DNA of 64,000 nt from Phalacrocorax aristotelis (taxonomy: Eukaryota > Chordata > Aves > Suliformes > Phalacrocoracidae). Below are positions 51,709 through 61,140 of this stretch, piece after piece; within the stretch, counting starts at the first letter, position 1; the number at the start of each line of letters is the position of its first letter. Both the position numbers and the translations under genes were made by a program. The notes under the pieces are model-generated. The model did not search any database. It worked only from the letters and a program-made list of their open reading frames with translations, and was not told the DNA's origin. The stretch lies in contig NC_134287.1 in NCBI RefSeq assembly GCF_949628215.1, positions 23,939,501 through 24,003,500 on the forward strand. The letters are read 5' to 3'.

Positions 51709-54700
51709 ATGTACTGGGAGGGACCTGGGACGTACTGGGAGGGACCTGGGACGTACTGGGATGTAATGGGACGGAACTGGGATGTATTGGGAGGCACTGG
51801 GAAAGAAGTGGTAGTGAACCGGGAGGGAATTGGGATGTACGGGGATGAACTGGTAGGAAACTGGGATGTACTGGCATGGAACGGGGATGTATTGGGATGT
51901 ACAGGAACGGAACTGGAATGTACTGCGATGTACTGGGATGTACTGGGAGCAAACTGGGATTTACTGGGATGTACTGGGAGGAAACTGGGATATACTGGGA
52001 GGCACTGGGAGGGAAGTGGGTGTCAACTGGGACATTCCAGTTTCCTCCCAGTACATCCCAGCTCCCTACCAGTGCAGCCCAGTACATCCCAGATCCCTCC
52101 CAGTACATCCCAGTTCCCTCCCAGTCCGTCCCAGTACATCCCAGTACATCCCAGTTCCCTCACAGTACATCCCAGTTCCCTCACAGTTCACACACAGTTC
52201 ACTCCCAGTTCCATTCCAGTACATCCCAGTACATGCCACTTTCCTCCAAGTAAACCCCAGTTCCCTCCCACTACATCCAAGTTCCCTCCCACTTCCCTCT
52301 AAGTACATCCCAGTACTTCACAGTTCACTCCCACTACATCCCAGTTCCCCCTCGGTACATAACAGTCCCCTCCCAGTACACCCCAGTACATCCCAGTTCC
52401 CTCCCAGTATGTCCCACTACATCCCAGTTCCCTCCCAGTCCATCCCAGTTCCCTCCCAGTAAATCCCAATTCCCAACACTTTCCACCCAATACATCCCAG
52501 TTCCCTCCCAGTACATACCAGTTCCCTCCCAGTACATCCCAGTACTTCACAGTTCCCTCCCAGTTCCCTCCCAGTTCCCTCCCAGTACATCCCAGTTCCC
52601 TCTAAGTACATCCCAATACTTCATAGTTCCCTCCCAGCACGTCCCAGTTCCCCTCAGTACATAACACTTCCCTCCCACTACATACCAGTACATCCCAGTG
52701 TCCTCACACTACGTCCCAGTTCCCTCCCAGTACATCCCAGTACGTCCCAGTTCCCCTCAGTACATAACACTTCCCTCCCAGTACATACCAGTACATCCCA
52801 GTGTCCTCACAGTACATCCCAGTTCCCTCCCAGTACATCCCAGTTCTCTCCCAGTTCACTCCCAGTACACAACAGTTACCTCCCAGTACATCCCAGTACA
52901 TCCCAGTAGATCCTGGTACATCCCAAATCCCTGCCAGTTCCACCCGGTACAACCCAGTACAAGCCTGTACTTCCTAGTTCCTCCACAGTACATCCCAGGG
53001 CATCCCCGCACATTGTAGTGCCTCCCAGTACATCCCAGTTCCCTCCCAGTACTGGGAGGGAACTGGGATGTACTGGGAGGGAACTGGGATGTACTGAGAT
53101 GTAATGGGACGGAACTGGGATGTATTGGGAGGCACTGGGAAAGAAGTGGTAGTGAACCGGGAGGGAACTGGGATGTACGGGGATGAACTGGTAGGAAACT
53201 GGGATGTACTGGCATGGAACGGGGATGTATTGGGATGTACAGGAACCGAACTGGAATGTACTGCGATGTACTGGGATGTACTGGGAGCAAACTGGGATTT
53301 ACTGGGATGTACTGGGAGGAAACTGGGATATACTGGGAGGCACTGGGAGGGAAGTGGGTGTCAACTGGGACATTCCAGTTTCCTCCCAGTACATCCCAGC
53401 TCCCTACCAGTGCAGTCCAGTACATCCCAGATCCCTCCCAGTACATCCCAGTTCCCTCCCAGTCCGTCCCAGTACATCCCAGTACATCCCAGTTCCCTCA
53501 CAGTACATCCCAGTTCCCTCACAGTTCACACACAGTTCACTCCCAGTTCCATTCCAGTACATCCCAGTACATGCCACTTTCCTCCAAGTAAACCCCAGTT
53601 CCCTCCCACTACATCCAAGTTCCCTCCCACTTCCCTCTAAGTACATCCCAGTACTTCACAGTTCACTCCCAGTACATCCCAGTTCCCCCTCGGTACATAA
53701 CAGTCCCCTCCCAGTACACCCCAGTACATCCCAGTTCCCTCCCAGTATGTCCCACTACATCCCAGTTCCCTCCCAGTCCATCCCAGTTCCCTCCCAGTAA
53801 ATCCCAATTCCCAACACTTTCCACCCAGTACATCCCAGTTCCCTCCCAGTACATACCAGTTCCCTCCCAGTACATCCCAGTACTTCACAGTTCCCTCCCA
53901 GTTCCCTCCCAGTACATCCCAGTTCCCTCTAAGTACATCCCAATACTTCATAGTTCCCTCCCAGCACGTCCCAGTTCCCCTCAGTACATAACACTTCCCT
54001 CCCACTACATACCAGTACATCCCAGTGTCCTCACACTACGTCCCAGTTCCCTCCCAGTACATCCCAGTACGTCCCAGTTCCCCTCAGTACATAACACTTC
54101 CCTCCCAGTACATACCAGTACATCCCAGTGTCCTCACAGTACATCCCAGTTCCCTCCCAGTACATCCCAGTTCTCTCCCAGTTCACTCCCAGTACACAAC
54201 AGTTACCTCCCAGTACATCCCAGTACATCCCAGTAGATCCTGGTACATCCCAAATCCCTGCCAGTTCCACCCGGTACAACCGAGTACAAGCCTGTACTTC
54301 CTAGTTCCTCCACAGTACATCCCAGGGCATCCCCGCACATTGTAGTGCCTCCCAGTACATCCCAGTTCCCTCCCAGTACTGGGAGGGAACTGGGATGTAC
54401 TGGGAGGGAACTGGGATGTACTGAGATGTAATGGGACGGAACTGGGATGTATTGGGAGGCACTGGGAAAGAAGTGGTAGTGAACCGGGAGGGAACTGGGA
54501 TGTACGGGGATGAACTGGTAGGAAACTGGGATGTACTGGCATGGAACGGGGATGTATTGGGATGTACAGGAACAGAACTGGAATGTACAGCGATGTATTG
54601 GCATGTACTGGGAGCGAGCTGGGATTTACTGGGATGTACTGGGAGGAAACTGGGATATACTGGGAGGAAATTGGGATATACTGGGAGGCATTGGGAGGGA

Positions 54701-55000
54701 AGTGGGTGTCAACTGGGACATTCCAGTTTCCTCCCAGTACATCCCAGTTCCCTACCAGTGCAGCCCAGTACATCCCAGTTCCCTCCCAGTCCGTCCCAAT
54801 CCCCTCCCAGTACATCCCAGTTCCCTGCCAGTATGTCCCAGTACATCCAAGTTCCCTCCCAGTACATACCAGTTCCCTCCCAGTACATCCCAGTTCCCTC
54901 CCAGTTCCCTCCCACTACATCCCAGTACATCCCGGTACATCCCAGTTCCCACCCAGTACATCCTACTACATACCAGTTCCCTCCCAGTTCACTCCCAGTA
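51709..55000 (+). repeat. Tandem run of units spaced about 1.33 kb
   Basis: Three consecutive units (inverted arms near 51.8, 53.1 and 54.5 kb) are nearly identical over most of their length. Offsets are about 1,338 bp (51,866/53,204; 52,299/53,637) and 1,327 bp (52,698/54,025; 53,104/54,431). They share the forward-arm variant CCCAATACTTCATAGTTCC and the head variant CCTGTACTTCCTAG. This is a younger local expansion than the rest of the array. Confidence 0.78.
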
Positions 55001-58000
55001 CATCCCACTACTTCACAGTTCCCTGCCAGTACATCCCAGATCCCTCCCAGTCCCTCCCAGTTCCCTCACAGTATATCCCAGTTCCCTCCCAGTTCACACA
55101 CAGTTCACTCCCAGTTCCATTCCAGTCCCTCCCAGTACATGCCAGTTGCCTCCCAGTTTCCTCTAAGTACATCCCAGTACTTCACAGTTCACTCCCAGTA
55201 CATCCCAGTTCCCTCTAAGTACATCCCAGTACTTCACAGTTCACTCCCACTACATCCCAGTACGTCCCAGTTCCCCCTTGGTACATAACACTTCCCTCCC
55301 AATACATCCAAGTTCCCTCCCAGTACATCCCAATCCCCTCCCAGTACATCCCAGTTCCCTGCCAGTATGTCCCCAGTACATCCCAGTTCGCTCCCAGTAC
55401 ATAGCAGTTCCCTCCCAGTACATCCCAGTTCCCTCCCAGTTCCCTCCCACTACATCCCAGTACATCCCAGTTCCCTCCCAGTACATCCCAGTTCCCTCCC
55501 AGTACATCCCAGTTCCCTCCCAGTACATACCAGTTCCCTCCCAGTACATCCTGGTACATCCCAGTTCCCACCCAGTACATCCTACTACATACCAGTTCCC
55601 TCCCAGTTCACTCCCAGTACATCCCAGTACTTCACAGTTCCCTCCCAGTACATCCCAGTACGTCCCAGTTCCCCTCAGTACATAACACTTCCCTCCCAGT
55701 ACATAACAGTACATCCCAGTGTCCTCACAGTACGTCCCAGTTCCCTCCCAGTACATCCCAGTTCCCTCCCAGTTCCTTCCCAGTACATAACAGTTACCTC
55801 CCAGTACATCCCAGTACATCCTAGTAGACCCTGGTACATCCCAAATCCCTGCCAGTTCCACCTGGCACAACCCAGTACAAGCCTGTACATCCTAGTTCCT
55901 CCACGGTACATCCCAGGGCATCCCCGCACATTGTAGTGCCTCCCAGTACATCCCAGTTCCCTCCCAGTACTGGGAGGGACCTGGGATGTACTGGGAGGGA
56001 CCTGGGATGTACTGGGATGTAATGGGACGGAACTGGGATGTATTGGGAGGCACTGGGAAAGAAGTGGTAGTGAACCGGGAGGGAATTGGGATGTAAGGGG
56101 ATGAACTGGTAGGAAACTGGGATGTACTGGAATGTACGGCGATGTATTGGCATGTACTGGGAGCGAGCTGGGATTTACTGGGATGTACTGGGAGGAAACT
56201 GGGATTTACTGGGAGGAAACTGGGATATACTGGGAGGAAACTGGGATATACTGGGAGGAAACTGGGATATACTGGGAGGAAACTGGGATATACTGGGAGG
56301 AAAGCGGGTGTCAACTGGGACATTCCAGTTTCCTCCCAGTACATCCCAGTTCCCTACCTGTGCAGCCCAGTACATCCCAGATCCCTCCCAGTCCCTCCCA
56401 GTACATCCCAGTTCCCTCACAGTACATCCCAGTTCCCTCCCAGTTCACACACAGTTCACTCCCAGTTCCATTCCAGTACATCCCAGTACATGCCAGTTGC
56501 CTCCCAGTTTCCTCTAAGTACATCCCAGTACTTCAAAGTTCCCTCCCAGTACATCCCAGTTCCCTCTAAGTACATCCCAGTACTTCACAGTTCACTCCCA
56601 CTACATCCCAGTACGTCCCAGTTCCCACTTGGTACATAACACTTCCCTCCCAATACATCCAACTTCCCTCCCAGTACATCCCAATCCCCTCCCAGTACAT
56701 CCCAGTTCCCTGCCAGTATGTCCCAGTACATCCCAGTTCCCTCCCAGTTCCCTCCCACTACATCCCAGTTCCCTCCCATTACATCCCAGTTTCCTCCCAG
56801 TTCCCTCCCAGTACATACCAGTTCCCTCCCAGTACATCCCAGTACATCCCAGTTCCCACCCAGTACATCCTACTACATACCAGTTCCCTCCCAGTTCACT
56901 CCCAGTACATCCCAGTACTTCACAGTTCCATCCCAGTACATCCCAGTACGCACCAGTTCCGCTCTGTACATAACACTTCCCTCCCAGTACATAACAGTAC
57001 ATCCCAGTGTCCTCACAGTACGTCCCAGTTCCCTCACAGTACATCCCAGTTCCCTACCAGTACATCCCAGTTCCCTCCCTGTTCCTTCCCAGTACATAAC
57101 AGTTACCTCCCAGTACATCCCAGTACATCACAGTAGATCCTGGTACATCCCAAATCCCTGCCAGTTCCACCCGGTACAACCCAGTACAAGCCTGTACATC
57201 CTAGTTCCTCCACAGTACATCCCAGGGCATCCCCGCACATTGTAGTGCCTCCCAGTACATCCCAGCTCCCTCCCAGTACTGGGAGGGACCTAGGATTAAC
57301 GGGGAGGGACCTGGGATGTACTGGGAGGGACCTGGGATATACTGGGATGTAATGGGATGGAACTGGGATGTATTGGGAGGCACTGGGAAAGAAGTGGTAG
57401 TGAACCGGGAGGGAATTGGGATGTACGGGGATGAACTGGTAGGGAACTGGGATGTACTGGCATGGAACGGGGATGTATTGGGATGTACAGGCACGGAACT
57501 GGAATGTACTGCGATGTACTGGGATGTACTGGGAGCGAACTGGGATTTACTGGGATGTACTGGGAGGAGACTGGGATATAGTGGGAGGCACTGGGAGGGA
57601 AGTGGGTGTCAACTGGGACATTCCAGATTCCTCCCAGTACATCCCAGTTCCCTACCAGTGCATCCCAGTACATCCCAGATCCCTCCCAGTCTGTCCCAGT
57701 ACATCCCAGTACATCCCAGTTCCCTCACAGTTCACAGACAGTTCACTCCCAGTTCCATTCCAGTACAGCCCAGTACATGCCACTTTCCTCCAAGTAAATC
57801 CCAGTTCTCTCCCACTACATCCAAGTTCCCTCCCACTTCCCTCTAAGTACATCCCAGTACTTCACAGTTCACTCCCAGTACATCCCAGTTCCCCCTCGGT
57901 ACATAACAGTCCCCTCCCAGTACACCCCAGTACATCCCAGTTCCCTCCCAGTATGTCCCACTACATCCCAGTTCCCTCCCAGTCCATCCCAGTTCCCTCC

Positions 58001-58739
58001 CAGTAAATCCCAATTCCCAACACTTTCCACCCAGTACATCCCAGTTCCCTCCCAGTACATACCAGTTCCCTCCCAGTACATCCCAGTACTTCACAGTTCC
58101 CTCCCAGCACATCCCAGTACGTCCCAGTTCCCCTCAGTACATAACACTTCCCTCCCAGTACATCCCAGTACATCCCAGTAGATCCTGGTACATCCCAAAT
58201 CCCTGCTAGTTCCACCCGGTACAACCCAGTACAAGCCTGTACACCCTACTTCCTCCACGGTACATCCCAGGACATCCCAGCACATTGTAGTGCCTCCCAG
58301 TACACCCCAGTTCCCTCCCAGTACATCCCATTACATTCCAGTGCCCTCCCCGTACATACCAAGTACATTCCAGTGCCCTCCCCGTACATACCAAGTACAT
58401 CCCAGTTCCCTCCCAGTACATCCCAGTTCCCTCCCAGTACATCCCAGTTCCCTCCCAGTACATCCCAGTTCCCTCCCAGTATGTCCCAGTACATCCCAGT
58501 TCCCTCCCAGTACATCCCAGTACTTCACAGTTCCCTCCCAGCACATCCCAGTACGTCCCAGTTACCCTCAGTACATAACACTTCCCTCCCAGTACATACC
58601 AGTACATCCCAGTTCCCTACCAGTTCCTTCCCAGTACATAACAGTTACCTCCCAGTACATCCCAGTACATCCTGGTACATCCCAAATTCCTGCCAGTTCC
58701 ACCCGGTACAACCCAGTACAAGCCTGTACATCCTAGTTC

Positions 58740-58878
58740 CTCCACACTACATCCCAGGACATCCCAGGACATTGTAGAGCCTCCCAGTACGTCCCAGTTC
58801 CCTCCCAGTACAACCCAGTAGATCCTGGTACGTCCCCGTTCCCCGCACTGTACGTCCCCGTTCCCCGCACTGTACTGG
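58740..58878 (+). repeat. Degenerate right edge of the array
   Basis: The last head copy is degraded (CCAGGACATTGTAGAGCC near 58,763). It is followed by two tandem copies of a 22-bp unit at 58,828-58,849 and 58,850-58,871 built around CGTCCCCGTTCCCCGCACT, which occurs only here in the window. The final array-like bases, GTACTGGGAGG, run into the LTR. Confidence 0.8.
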
Positions 58879-58984
58879 GAGGACAACCGAGCCTGCGCAG
58901 TGACTGACATAGGGAACGAGCAAGTTTGTACCCATCGCTAGACAAGACAATAATGACTATGTATGAGTATGTGAAATTTTCATC

Positions 58985-58990
58985 TATAAA
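58985..58990 (+). promoter_or_regulatory. TATA box of the LTR
   Basis: TATAAA lies 73 bp upstream of AATAAA, a plausible distance for an LTR promoter with a short R region. The second LTR copy reads TACGAA at the equivalent place, so at most one of the two copies keeps this element. Confidence 0.55.
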
Positions 58991-59057
58991 TTGTACGGGA
59001 AAGGTGCGTGAGGTACGCACGCCAGGAGGAGCGATCCCCCGTGCATCCGGCGCCGCG

Positions 59058-59063
59058 AATAAA
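59058..59063 (+). terminator. LTR poly(A) signal
   Basis: AATAAA, followed by a CTTTAATAC and TTGGTGTTGAGG stretch that could serve as the GU-rich downstream element. The second copy reaches the window end within this site, so its state is unknown. Confidence 0.6.
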
Positions 59064-59134
59064 GAATGCCTGCTCTTTAATACTAAATTGGTGTTGAGGA
59101 GTCGTTTCCGATTTTAACGCGTTTTTCGGTAACA

Positions 59135-59390
59135 CAGGGAGTCAGATCAAGAGAGCCAGAGAACAACAAAACACCGACAGGCTACAGGACAGAGCAGGAC
59201 GAATAAAAAAAAAAAAAAAAACTGAGCCAGAGCCAGGCAGAGAGAGGCGGAGAAAGAAAAAGGAGCCACAGGCTACAGGACAGAGAGAGGGAGGACTGAA
59301 AAGACGGGGAGGCAGGGAGCCACTCAGAGCGAGACGGAGAAAGAAGGTGCGGGGGGGGCGCAAAAAAAAATAATTTTGCAGCAGGTAAGG
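59135..59390 (+). repeat. Purine-rich degenerate repeat, short copy
   Basis: The region is dominated by A and G. It repeats the motifs GGCTACAGGACAGAG (near 59,180; again near 59,272) and GAGCCAGAGCCAGGCAGAGA. It has a 17-base A run at 59,205-59,221 and ends with a G run and an A run. The same motifs make up the longer repeat at about 62,340-63,485, on the same strand. A perfect splice-donor consensus CAG/GTAAGG sits at 59,384/59,385, where a transcript started in the LTR could splice; this is an inference. No open frame of interest is present. Confidence 0.75.
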
Positions 59391-59840
59391 AAAGAGAGGG
59401 GGCCGGGGGAGAGACAGGGAGGGCCCAGGACGTACAAGAGAGGCAACGGGGCCCCAGTGGCCCAGGACTCACCGCGACTCTCGCTCTCAGCGCTGCTGGC
59501 ACAATTTAGCCGTTCAGATGCTTCTTTCCCCTCCTCTCCTCCCTGCCTCTTCTGCAGCTCCAGACTCTAGGCCGTCCTCCACCTGAAGAGAATACGTGGG
59601 TGTCTTACAGCTCTTACCAGATGAGGCTTCCTAGGCACGTAGCCTAGCTCGCTCGTGCACTACACGCCCGTACCCAACTCCGGGTTACGCGTACAGACCC
59701 TACGGTGCACGTTGGTGGCCTGGCCCGCTGCAGGCTATGAAGGGGGATCCTTCCTCCCCCACCTGCATGGACAGGCTCTCTCTTGCCTGCGGCAGGAAGG
59801 CAGCTGGCAGCCAGAGCACCTTCAGTTTCTTCTTCTTTAC
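59391..59840. other. Moderately GC-rich stretch without a recognised gene
   Basis: I recognise no protein or RNA gene. On the minus strand there is a good acceptor (CTCTTCAG ending at 59,583) and a good donor (GTGAGT from 59,472), bounding a possible 110-nt exon at 59,473-59,582. All three frames of that segment contain stops, so as an exon it would be non-coding or would end a frame. Its reality is unproven. Confidence 0.4.
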
Positions 59841-60032
59841 CTTTCGTTGGCGTCTCCAGCTTCAGCCGAGGCAGCTCCTGTCCGCAGCCGGGAAGGGCTT
59901 TGTCTATCCCTTTTCGGCCCTGCGCTGCGAGGACGGCGAGGACGGGCAGAGAGAAGCCACGCGAGCCTGAGACGGCCGCAGGCAACGGCATCCCCGGGGG
60001 AAGGACAGACAACCACGTCCTCAGCACGGTCT
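59841..60032 (-). other. Possible second exon of a minus-strand transcript
   Basis: On the minus strand an excellent acceptor with a long pyrimidine tract (TTTCTTCTTTCCCTCTCCCAG) ends at 60,033, and a donor GTAAAG follows 59,841. The 192-nt segment is open in the phase set by the candidate first exon at 60,419-60,552. It would encode an Arg/Ala-rich, low-hydrophobicity peptide starting DRAEDVVVCPSPGD, with no domain I recognise. Joined to the next exon candidate (59,473-59,582) the frame stops after five codons. A GC-rich region easily produces such open stretches by chance. It could be part of a long non-coding RNA or an artefact. Confidence 0.25.
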
Positions 60033-60418
60033 CTGGGAGAGGGAAAGAAGAAACAGCGACCGTCATTACCGTCGATCGACCCTGGCCAAAGCCTCTCCTT
60101 CCGCAGGGGCTTCTGGACACACCGCTCCCTCCCCACGCTACTGCTAAGGGCCCCTGCGCCAAGGGGGAATCCAGTGCGCTTGAGGGACGGCTTGCTGCCT
60201 TCACGACAGGGCCTGGGGGCGGCCTAAGGCTATGCAGCACGCTTATGGGGAGGTGCCGGAGCTGGGGGCAGGCGCACGGGGCAAGGGGGGCCCGGGGAGG
60301 CTGAGCGGGACCTCCGGTGGGCCGGGGAGGCGGCCATCATCTGCGCCCTGGGCACGGGGAAAAGGTCATCGTCCTCCTCCTTTCCCTCTTCCCTTCTGTC
60401 AGCTCCCGGGGAACTCAC

Positions 60419-60552
60419 CGCTTCTCAGGAAGCGGCCGCACCCGCAAGCCCCCAGTAATCAACACGAAGCCAACCCCAAAAATACACCTCGCGTACCGTA
60501 CGCGCCACGGCCGCCCGGCACCCGAGCGCCGGAAGACCGCGCCTCCCGCCAT
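60419..60552 (-). other. Possible first coding exon of an unrecognised minus-strand gene
   Basis: On the minus strand an ATG at 60,552 in good context (GGGCATGG) opens a frame of 44 complete codons starting MAGGAVFRRSGAGRPW. It includes a short hydrophobic run, CIFGVGFVLITGG (about residues 23-35), and runs into a strong splice donor CG/GTGAGT at 60,419/60,418. The ZNF143 sites at 60,590-60,700 and a CACGTG box at 60,564-60,569 lie just upstream, as expected for a CpG-island promoter and first exon. I do not recognise the peptide. The hydrophobic run is short for a membrane span. The 386-bp intron to the next candidate exon is plausible for a bird. The call is an inference from spacing and splice signals only. 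Confidence 0.33.
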
Positions 60553-60595
60553 GCCCGGCGAACCACGTGACAGAGCCGGCAGCCACTGCGCCAGG

Positions 60596-60622
60596 CATAT
60601 AGCTCCCGGCATGCTCTGCGGC
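60596..60622 (+). promoter_or_regulatory. Second, partly decayed ZNF143-like site
   Basis: AGCTCCCGGCATGCTCTGCG is identical to the downstream site, but the leading ACTACA is replaced by GCATAT. The two sites lie in a 55-bp tandem duplication: 60,601-60,644 and 60,656-60,699 match over 44 bp with one mismatch. Loss of the ACTACA part probably weakens it. Confidence 0.65.
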
Positions 60623-60650
60623 ACAACCCGGCCGCCCGGCAGCCGCAAGG

Positions 60651-60677
60651 ACTACAGCTCCCGGCATGCTCTGCGGC
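60651..60677 (+). promoter_or_regulatory. ZNF143 (Staf) binding site, SBS2 type
   Basis: ACTACAGCTCCCGGCATGC followed by TCTGCGGC matches the long ZNF143 element ACTACAANTCCCAGNRTGC plus its CYTGCGG extension, with only a few changes. ZNF143 sites of this length mark CpG-island promoters in vertebrates. It is the downstream member of a tandem pair. Confidence 0.82.
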
Positions 60678-60719
60678 ACAACCCGGCCGCCCGGCGGCCG
60701 GTTTGATGCGGAGCCACCC

Positions 60720-61140
60720 AGCATCCCTGCGAGCACAGCTGCAGGCGCAACAGCAGTTACGCAGCCACAACTAGGCACTAAACAAAGGCTTTCCAACACT
60801 GGAGGTCTAGAACAGGTAGACATTAGCACAGAAGCACAAGGGGCTCCGTCACCCTGCACAAATCTCCCCGTGCCTACACACGCACACGTTCAGAAGTTAG
60901 TTATCAGAAAACGCCCGACTCAGCCATTTGCCACAGTCACGAGACTCACGACATGATAACACGACATGACACGCGAGGTGGGCTCAGAGTTTTAAGGCAA
61001 GAAATACCTCCCACGCCCCCCACCCGAGATCTTTCAGGGTCCACACCTGCCATCGCCCCGCACCAAACCTACCCGGCCAAAGGCTTGCAGGTGGCCCGAA
61101 ACACTGTACACAGAAAATAACCAGGGACAGACCTGCATTG
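60720..61140. other. Stretch between the two CpG islands, nothing recognised
   Basis: Lower GC content. I see no gene, RNA or repeat. Minus-strand frames here are short or are extensions of the GC-rich frame from the neighbouring island. Confidence 0.5.

Larger units (their letters stand above)
1..58878. repeat. Giant higher-order minisatellite array, 21-bp base unit
   Basis: The whole stretch is built from a 10-mer CCCAGTACAT followed by an 11-mer CCCAGTTCCCT. Together they make a 21-bp dimer, close to two helical turns. Common variants are CCCAGTACGT, CCCAGTTCACT, CACAGTTCCCT, CCCAGTCCGT and ACCAGTACAT. Dimers are organised into higher-order units of about 0.6-1.6 kb, each with one conserved head. 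About 48 of the 61 units also hold an inverted arm where the plus strand reads the reverse complement (ACTGGGAGGGA, ACTGGGATGT). No transposon or unique DNA interrupts the array. It begins before base 1, so 58.9 kb is a minimum. It contains no supportable gene: every frame of the 21-bp unit is stop-free, which explains the overlapping ORFs up to 345 residues on both strands. The repeat family is not one I can name. Exact copy number may suffer from assembly collapse. Confidence 0.97.
58879..59134 (+). mobile_element. 5'-truncated retroviral LTR
   Basis: The segment has the layout of an LTR in plus orientation. There is a TATA-like TATAAA at 58,985-58,990, a poly(A) signal AATAAA at 59,058-59,063, then a T-rich U5-like stretch ending GGTAACA at 59,134, consistent with the CA end of an LTR. 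The AATAAAGAATGCCTGC context resembles avian endogenous retrovirus LTRs from general knowledge; the exact family is not assigned. The upstream part of U3 is missing and is replaced by the minisatellite. A second copy begins 4,938 bp downstream. Over the shared 184 bp I count about 9 substitutions and no indels. No primer-binding site starting TGG follows the end, and no gag, pol or env frames are present nearby. Confidence 0.8.
60480..60720. promoter_or_regulatory. CpG-island promoter A
   Basis: This is a dense CpG stretch without a TATA box. It carries two ZNF143-type elements, a CACGTG E-box at 60,564-60,569 in the form CCACGTGAC, and an ETS-type CCGGAAG at 60,529-60,535. This combination is typical of housekeeping promoters of vertebrates. 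The best candidate transcript runs on the minus strand from here toward 60,552; use on the plus strand cannot be excluded. Confidence 0.65.

Noticed and set aside
1..58878. Hundreds of overlapping long ORFs on both strands as protein genes
   Set aside because: They arise because a 21-bp unit has no stop in six frames. They shadow each other, show only heptad low-complexity repeats, and lack promoters, conserved starts or any known domain.
1..58878. CRISPR array
   Set aside because: Repeats are contiguous 10/11-bp motifs with no unique spacers of uniform length, and the DNA is eukaryotic.
1..58878. Known gallinaceous 41-bp microchromosome repeats (CNM or PO41 type)
   Set aside because: As I recall, those have a 41-42-bp period with A and T clusters. 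This array has a 21-bp G3/C3-rich dimer and a kilobase unit with inversion. A library search would settle it.
59473..59582. Third coding exon of the minus-strand gene candidate
   Set aside because: The splice signals are good, but all three frames contain stops, so it is not an internal coding exon.
59644..60240. 198-residue minus-strand ORF as a gene
   Set aside because: It shows no recognisable domain, spans better splice signals and is expected by chance in GC-rich DNA. Only the short exon candidates were kept, at low confidence.
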